From Bursaphelenchus xylophilus (taxonomy: Eukaryota > Nematoda > Chromadorea > Rhabditida > Aphelenchoididae), in NCBI GenBank assembly GCA_904066235.2, contig CAJFCV020000002.1, positions 3,968,001 through 4,032,000 on the forward strand: a stretch of 64,000 nt of DNA, written 5' to 3'. The translations under genes and the position numbers were made by a program. Positions within the stretch are counted from its first letter, which is position 1; the number at the start of each line of letters is the position of its first letter. Below are positions 57,640-64,000 of the stretch, in pieces. The notes under the pieces are model-generated. The model searched no databases and was not told where the DNA came from. It saw only the letters and a list, made by a program, of their open reading frames with translations.

Positions 57640-58683
57640 ATGAAAACGACCTTGTTTGTGGCCTTAGGGCTGTTACTTGTTGTTGGGGCGCAAGAACATG
57701 GAGAATTGGAATCCCCGTCCTCGGCCCAACTACTAAAGCCAAAGCCGGAACAATGCGCTGGATGCGTTGAGGCGTTCGACCTGCTTAACACTCTTGTCGG
57801 GGATATCCGAAAGATCAATGAAAGGGAATTTAAAGAGCACACTAGCGTAGGTTTGACAACTTTCTTGACTACCTCGTTTTTGTTTGATTAAAAATTATCG
57901 TTGAATTAATTTCAGATGGCCTGTAGAATTCTCAAAGGTGGCGGTGACCACAAATACGGTGACGTCTGCAAAGCGCTCAACAAGAATTCCAAATACATTT
58001 TCAACTATTTGAAAAACGTAGCCCATGGGATTTCTCCAGAAGCCAATTGCTGGATCTTCCTTCGCTGCGACAAGCCAGAAGTAACTACAACCACAACACA
58101 ACCTTCAACTACTAGGAGATGGACATGGCCCACCCCGAAACCCTGGCCTACCGGAGAGCCCTGGACTCCACACCCTTGGCCTACACACAAGCCTTGGCCA
58201 ACTAGAGAGCCTTGGACTCCCCGTCCTTGGCCAACCCACAGACCTCGGCCCACACATGAACCCTGGACTCCTCGCCCTTGGCCAACCCACAGACCTCGGC
58301 CCACACATGAACCCTGGACTCCCCGCCCATGGCCAACCCACAGACCTTGGCCAACTCGCGAGCCCTGGACTCCCCGTCCTTGGCCAACCCACAGACCTTG
58401 GCCAACTCGCGAGCCCTGGACTCCCCGTCCTTGGCCTACCCACAGACCTTGGCCAACCCTTGAGCCCTCGACTACCAGCCCTCGGCCAACCCTTGAGCCC
58501 TCGACTACTCACAAGCCGTGGTCCACTTCATGGGCTCCAACCAGCACTGACCTCCCAAGGACCACGACCACTCCTGCTATCCCCACCGAGAAAACTAAAG
58601 TGCCGACGACCCCTGAAATTACCACAACCACTGAGGTGGTTACCACCGAAGAGCCCGAAGAGGCTACAACTTCCTTCCTTTGA
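57640..58683 (+). CDS. Saposin-like protein 4 with Trp/Pro/Thr repeat tail
   Basis: Two exons (57,640-57,846 and 57,916-58,683, phase 0) give 324 residues. A signal peptide (MKTTLFVALGLLLVVGA) is followed by a saposin-B domain with cysteines at 39, 42, 72, 87, 114 and 120. The domain is closely related to that of gene 3 (shared GDHKYxDVCK motif), and the same PWTPRPWPTHRP repeats (about six units) follow. The tail then changes to a Thr-rich stretch (TTTTEVVTTEEPEEATTS) likely to be O-glycosylated. Genes 3 and 4 are a tandem duplicate pair whose repeats have been exchanged or amplified independently. Confidence 0.87.
58135..58510 (+). repeat. 51-bp coding tandem repeat (gene 4)
   Basis: The same unit family as in gene 3 (CCTGGACTCC, CGTCCTTGGCC, CACAGACC blocks), about seven units including degenerate ends. 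Confidence 0.88.
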
Positions 58684-60072
58684 GAGGCACCGTTTTTAAT
58701 GTTAATAAAAAATGCTTGTAAAAATTGAACCATTTTATCATTGTACGAGTAAAACATAATTATTTTTGAACGAAATTAATTCTTCTACTGTAGATCGTAC
58801 TGTAAGCGGATTTAAAGTGTAGAACGTCCGTTTTGGGCGTTGGCACAACAGATAACATAGATTTAAAAATTAATATTTTTGGATGATAAATAGTTTTTGA
58901 TCGTACACCACACCCACGAGGAAACGCCCAGAACATTTCTCATGCTTTATTCAACATTCGTTGTCGTTTCACCGAGTAGGCATGTAAATTCCTTGAGTTG
59001 CAAAGCAATTAAAAGTTTCCAGAATTCTCAGAAATTGTACTACGCTCAGATAGAACAAAACTGAAGCTCAGGTCTTGGGACAATGATGTTTGAGTTGTGT
59101 TGGTAAAACCACGTAATGGTTTTACCCCATGAGTTTTGATTTGAACAGAGCTTCGTTCCCGAGTGATAATCTTGAAAGGCAACCCTTTTTTCCTTCGAGC
59201 GTATGGCACGCATGAAAAACGCCTCCGCAATGACAGCGATGACAAATAAAGGATGGAGTTAGTGCTTTTCCTTATGTACCGTACCCTTGGTTCACCAGAG
59301 AGTCGATCTCTTTGCATTTGAAAAACCCATAGCAGAGCATGGTATTTTTATTTTCCAGATATGAAAGAAGCTCCGGCCAGCAGGTTGGAGATGGTCGGCC
59401 CGGGAACCATGCGTAATTTAACCCATCACCTCAGGAAAAAATGTAAGAGGTCCCAAAATACAATACAAGTCGATTCTTCATCCAATTTCCGGAATTTCTA
59501 GTTTGGTGACGTGTCCTTATCGCAGATTGATGATAAATAATTATTTGACAAAAAATATTTACATTATCCACCCTTTTTCGGAAACGTCTTTTCCGCTAAA
59601 AGGTTCCTAAAATTTAATACAGTGCAAAAAACTTAGGGACATGGAGTCCACAAACTTTTGAAACCGGCACTACTCAACAGTCTGTCGGGAAAGTAATGAG
59701 CATAGCGCCGCTACGCCAATCGCGCCGTTAGGATGAAAAGCAGTTTGATTTTGCCGTGGCACAGTTCACTTTCTCGGCGGCGATGCGATGCAAGAGAGTG
59801 GTCATTATTTTCCCGACAGAGTGTTATAAAACATAAAGTATGTATTAGCGTTGCAGATATGTTTCATGATGGCGTCGTAGTTTCGAGCAAAGGAGTTCCC
59901 CAGTTTCCATCTGGATCGTACTTTGACACAGACAAAAAACAGTCTGCTCACTTCGAAGTGATAAAGTGCAAAATGCAGAGCACAGGCAGCAGACACAAAA
60001 TTCCTGCGGGGCGTTAATTGTATCCAGCGTTTCCGGGACAATTTTTTTGAGGTTATCAATGGACGGGATGCC
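58684..60072. other. Intergenic stretch between saposin-like genes 4 and 5
   Basis: AATAAA at 58,703 serves gene 4. A MITE family A copy lies at 59,678-59,822. Nothing coding is supported. Confidence 0.45.
59678..59822. mobile_element. MITE family A copy
   Basis: CAGTCTGTCGGGAAAGTAATGA at the left, TTATTTTCCCGACAGAG at the right, with internal TTGCCGTGGCACAGTTCACT. Confidence 0.8.
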
Positions 60073-60080
60073 TTTATAAC
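60073..60080 (+). promoter_or_regulatory. TATA-like box of saposin-like gene 5
   Basis: TTTATAAC, 59 bases upstream of the ATG. A TTATCAG (inverse of CTGATAA) follows at 60,100. Confidence 0.5.
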
Positions 60081-60131
60081 CGGCCGCTCAAATCAGCTAT
60101 TATCAGGTAGAAGCAACTTCTTTGCTGAACA

Positions 60132-60920
60132 ATGCGGTCTTTATTGTTTGCTCTGTTGGTGTTGGGAAGTGTGAGCGCTGGGAGTTTGAAGGTACCCCAT
60201 GATGATTTGACGATGGCCATGGAGGTTGTGGATGCGTTGAAGGAAGTGGATTTTGAGCAGCTCGAGCATCAGTACAATCCAATCTGCGAGGCTTGCAAAC
60301 TTGGATTTACAATTACAAAAAGAGTGATTGGCGATGTGAACAACTTGACGAAGGAGTCGCTGGAAAAGGCTTTGGAGGTAAATATTGCGAAGACTGTTGC
60401 TGCATGACAACGTTTTTCAGTTTTTGCGCCTTTGAGCATTAGAATGTCGGGAAAATAATGAGCCCCGTGTCGCTACGCCGATCGTGTCGCTGAAGTAAAA
60501 ATCAATTTGGTTTTGTCACGACACAATTCATTTTCTCGGTGGCGATGCGATTTTCGATGCAAAAGAGTGCTCATTATTTTCCCGGCAGATGGATATAACC
60601 TTTTTAGAGGTCATTGTAACAATGCTTATATTTGACACCTCCACTTCACAATCTCTGAATTCTAGATCACCTGTTTCTTCATTCCTCGACATCTCCCGGG
60701 CCGCAAAGAATTCTGCGAGAAAATCATCCCCGGAGTCATCGACCTCGTCTATCACATCATCAAAGAGGTGGACAACGGAATCTACCCCGAACGTGATTGC
60801 CAATTGATCCTGCTTTGCCCGCGTCAGCCCACAACCGCCGTCCCAACCGAAGCTCCGTGCACCACGACTCCTGCAACAACAACTACAGCACCAGTCGAGC
60901 CGATTACAATTCCGGAATGA
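60132..60920 (+). CDS. Saposin-like secreted protein 5
   Basis: Two exons (60,132-60,377 and 60,666-60,920, phase 0) give 166 residues. A signal peptide (MRSLLFALLVLGSVSA) and about 35 residues of propeptide-like sequence precede a saposin-B domain. Its cysteines lie at 52, 55, 85, 99, 127 and 133 (ICEAC, ITC, EFC, DC, LLCP). A Thr/Pro-rich tail with one extra cysteine follows. It is the most divergent member of the array, with its intron at the same site as in the others. That intron has gained a MITE. Confidence 0.88.
60444..60591. mobile_element. MITE family A copy in an intron
   Basis: ATGTCGGGAAAATAATGAGC to TCATTATTTTCCCGGCAG, filling about half of the intron of saposin-like gene 5. 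It is nearly full length and close to consensus. Confidence 0.85.
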
Positions 60921-61499
60921 CTTTGGTGATGTTCAGTGTAAATTGATCCTTGCGATACTCCATACCCCATTTGCGTCATGATATTTATATGTGCATACAT
61001 AAACAGCAATAACTGTTCTTTTTTCTCGACCTCAATTTCGAAAATTCCACCAACAATTTTCGATCGTAAAAGGTTTGAAAATCAGCGGCAAGATAATGAA
61101 AGACGTCAGAGCTGGAAAAATCGGAAAACCAAAGTTTTAGGGCTTGTGGCAAAGATGTTTGTTTGAGCGACAGTCGAAAAGATCAAAAACAACTTAACAT
61201 TCCTTGGTCTTCAACTGCCCTGCTCTGAACAAATTTGTTACAAAAAATTTTCAAAAAAAGAAACTGAGAGCAAACAGATGAGATACAAGCTCTTGGCAAG
61301 ATACAGTTGCGGAGTCAAGATTCGAAATTTCATGGGCTGTACTATGTATTTCTAAACAAGCGTAGAATTTTATAATAGTCATTGGGCGCGACAAACGATT
61401 GCTAATTTTTTACGCAGCAAAAAAGGGCATATCACTTTTTGAAGAGACTATAGTAATAGTAAGAGGTGGTGGTATGGAAATATAATTATGAAAATTGCA

Positions 61500-61640
61500 G
61501 GAGAAGTACTGCAATCGTGACGCTTAGATTTTGATGAAACTTGGCACACATTCAGATTGTTTTTCTGCGATGGCTCATGTGAGGTTCCTAGCTCGCGGTT
61601 TGCAGAAAATTAACCGTGATTTTGAAGTCAAAAATGTCAA
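61500..61640. repeat. Foldback family C, left-half fragment
   Basis: GAGAAGTACTGCAATCGTGA, TTGATGAAACTTGGCACACA and CTCGCGGTTTGCAGAAA match the left arm of the element at 48,771. Confidence 0.7.
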
Positions 61641-62663
61641 GTCTGACGAATTGTGATTACGACGTTCGTATTATTTTTTTATGCAACTAGGGAAAAAATT
61701 TGGAACGGTTTTTTGAGTGTATGCGCCAAGTTTTTGCGGCCGCCTAGAACCTTTTCTGAAATTTCGTAATATGCATAACGGCTCGCTCTAGAACATACAC
61801 CCTCTTTGTGCAAGTGGTTCCAGATGTTAAGCTGAAAATTCTTCACTCCAAAGAAATTTTGATGGTCAAAAATTTGTCTAATATTTGTTTGAAAGCGGAC
61901 TTGTCTTACAATGTTTGAAAAGAAGGCATCTTGTTCGCTGATAAGCGAGCTGCTGGCAGAAGCCCTCGAAACGGTGTTTGCTCAAAACGAACGGGTTTTT
62001 ATTATGGGAAAACAAGACTGTACTAATGCACATGATAAGCATGACGCCAGTTTTTATGCCCCTCTTCCCGAATACACATAATTCAGACCACGACCGGGCA
62101 TTAATTAACTCCGCTGCTGATGACAAGGCCTTCTTATTGTATTGTTAATTGTATTCAGTTTCCATTGCGCAACCTCGATCTATGATAGTTCACACTTTGC
62201 AAAACCATTTCCTTTTGTCATCCGGGAAACTTGTTTTTTCGCAGAGCGGCGATTGTTTGAATGCTTTATGGATATTTAGTTGCGCTTCAGCTTTCTCCCC
62301 CGCGCTGATGTGTGGTCTAGATCAGGTGTTTCGGATTAGCGAAAGTTTTGGAGGGGTTTGATTATGAATATTACTTTCAGTGCACATGATTTTGCAGGTC
62401 TGTGCCTGGCAGAAAGGACCAAGGTTTTTGGGTTTAAGATTCGGGCTGCTTTTCACAGCAGAGGGGACGAGCTTCCAGGAAAGTTGGGTTTTTGCTAGGC
62501 GGGCCAGAAAGTCATGACATGTTTTCCAACAATCAGCTCAGTGAGGGGGTTTGTTGTGTTAAGATTTCTTGGGTGCACTCCTGAAATTGTGCGCTAAAAC
62601 AAAGGTTTTGTCATACCTTGCTGCACAGAGTATGTATCATAGCATCAACGACGATTCAAGTAT

Positions 62664-62783
62664 CAGTCCGTCGGGAAAATTATGAGCACTCCGTCGCGTC
62701 GAAAATCGCATTATCGCCGAGAAAAATTGTGTCGCGGCAAACTCAAATTGCTTTCACTTCAGCGACACGATCAGCGCAGCGAT
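62664..62783. mobile_element. MITE family A, truncated copy
   Basis: It starts TATCAGTCCGTCGGGAAAATTA and follows consensus to ATCAGCGCAGCGAT. The right terminus is missing. Confidence 0.75.
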
Positions 62784-63799
62784 GAACAAATATATGCATA
62801 GACGGAAAACTTACATCATATCTTGTGCCTAGCTTTGCCCAAAAATATGCACATTCCAGCCTAGCACGCAAATTTTCTGTTTTTCCAAACAAAACCCTCC
62901 ATTTTTCGCGCGAAAAGTTCGCAAGGGATTTGCGCGCTGTTCCATTCTCGAAGAGTGCGAAGCGCTGAATGACATCGAAACTCTTTAAGCCGGTGGCAAA
63001 CAATCAGGACGAATAAATAAATCCTCTTTGAGCTCGAGGTAAGAACGCGGAAAATGTCGGTCATGTTGCTTTTCATGGGATTGGAATGTCGTAAAAGGGT
63101 TGCATTTTCATAATGGGCTGGAAGCTACATGTTTTTCTCAATTTGAAGTATTTGCTGTTAAAGGGCCACAATAACTACATTTGAATCTCGCGTTTTGCGG
63201 CTTGGAGAACGAAATGTCACAAATTTTTTTGTTCCCACACGCTCTTAAAACAAAGTTGAAATATTTTGAAAACTGCTGAGGATGTATTTTACGATCTATT
63301 TTTTCATCTTGAACTACTGCCAATCTCGTTTACGGCAAGAAACAGCAAGAAAAATTGTGACATTTCGTCCTCCAAGCCGTAAAAGCGAAATTCAAATGTA
63401 ATTGTTCGTCTTTTACATAATTATGTATGCAGTCAGCTCAAAAAAACTGGTGAGTAATACCGTCGAATGGACTTGACGTCTCGAGTTGAATGATCCCTGA
63501 GTCAACCGCTTTCGCTTGTTGGCAGGCTCTTATAAATAGAGCCAAGGACTGCATAAAAAGTGATTTGAAAGGAACGATTTCCTTTATAGGGGTTCCTTTG
63601 TCAGACTGTATTTCATTTTTTTCGCAATGCAAATCAGCTCTTGCGCTTTCGTTGAAGGCTCGATTTGGGATGGGAGCTGAAGACTTGTTTAAAAAAAATA
63701 TTTTTTTTTTGTGAAAACGTTACCCTCTGCGGTAGAAAAAACCATGGTTTTTTTCATTCAAAAATTCGCAAAAAAACTGTTATTTTTTTGAAAACGTTG

Positions 63800-63930
63800 A
63801 CCTAAAAATCTCGGCCGTTTCTGCAAAGCGTTAGCTAGGAGTTTCGTATAGCATAGAAAAAATTATTCTAAGGTTTGTGTCAAGTTTCATCGAGATCTGT
63901 CGCATGTGGAGTACTTTCTATACGAAATGA
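63800..63930. repeat. Foldback family C, inverted fragment
   Basis: AAATCTCGGCCGTTTCTGCAA, AATTATTCTAAG and GTCAAGTTTCATCGAGAT are the reverse complement of the left arm of family C. Confidence 0.65.
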
Positions 63931-64000
63931 ACGGTAAAATTCCAATCTCCGTTCTAAATTTCCTTTGCTTACCTTGGCACCTGTTCTACAGTGCATAAGT

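Larger units (their letters stand above)
60921..64000. other. Gene-poor right end with repeat relics
   Basis: It contains foldback family C fragments (61,500-61,640; 63,800-63,930) and a truncated MITE family A (62,664-62,783). Open frames are short and lack paired splice sites, so no gene is supported. Confidence 0.5.

Noticed and set aside
2629..62783. Reading the regularly dispersed palindromes as a CRISPR array
   Set aside because: The copies are kilobases apart, about 145 bp long, individually palindromic and TA-flanked in a eukaryotic genome. They are transposons.

Overview
This window is nuclear DNA of a free-living-type (rhabditid-like) nematode. The evidence is short introns with TTTCAG-type acceptors, start codons placed a few bases after such acceptors (the mark of spliced-leader trans-splicing), an operon-like gene pair, nematode-style serpentine chemoreceptors, tyrosine decarboxylase, and saposin-like proteins. 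I cannot name the genus from sequence alone. The DNA is AT-rich and heavily invaded by short palindromic transposons.

Layout. Positions 1-17,600 hold almost no complete gene. They carry MITE copies, relics of a second foldback family, and a few orphan exon candidates (410-497, 13,238-13,358). From 17,600 to 19,850 there are weak minus-strand coding candidates and a small LTR element with near-identical LTRs. At 21,799-23,228 lies a secreted-protein gene with two different MITEs in one intron. At 25,084-28,146 a TIA-1/TIAR-type RNA-binding protein is followed by a DSS1/SEM1-like proteasome protein with operon spacing. Convergent to these is a secreted acidic-tailed protein (28,286-29,714). Then come a small secreted helical protein (30,011-31,241) and a pepsin-like protein that has lost its catalytic motifs (31,564-32,865).

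From 33,027 to 44,626 three paralogous seven-transmembrane chemoreceptor genes on the minus strand share the same four-exon structure. The first two are separated by a 1.8 kb inverted repeat carrying a tRNA-like sequence in each arm. The third is separated from them by a tyrosine decarboxylase gene (tdc-1 type, 9 exons, about 840 residues). From 45,024 to 50,566 there are two secreted low-complexity proteins and the Mediator subunit MED4.

From 51,565 to 60,920 five saposin-like genes lie in a row on the plus strand. Each has a signal peptide and six-cysteine saposin-B fold split by one intron, and TATA and GATA-type sites upstream. Two of them end in long tandem 17-residue Trp/Pro/Thr repeats. 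One has lost its splice donor to what looks like a MITE fragment. The first hosts two tRNA-Leu(CAG) genes in its intron. This array is the most coherent accessory system here and looks like a set of secreted lipid- or membrane-interacting proteins, by inference intestinal. The tail after 60,920 contains only repeat relics.
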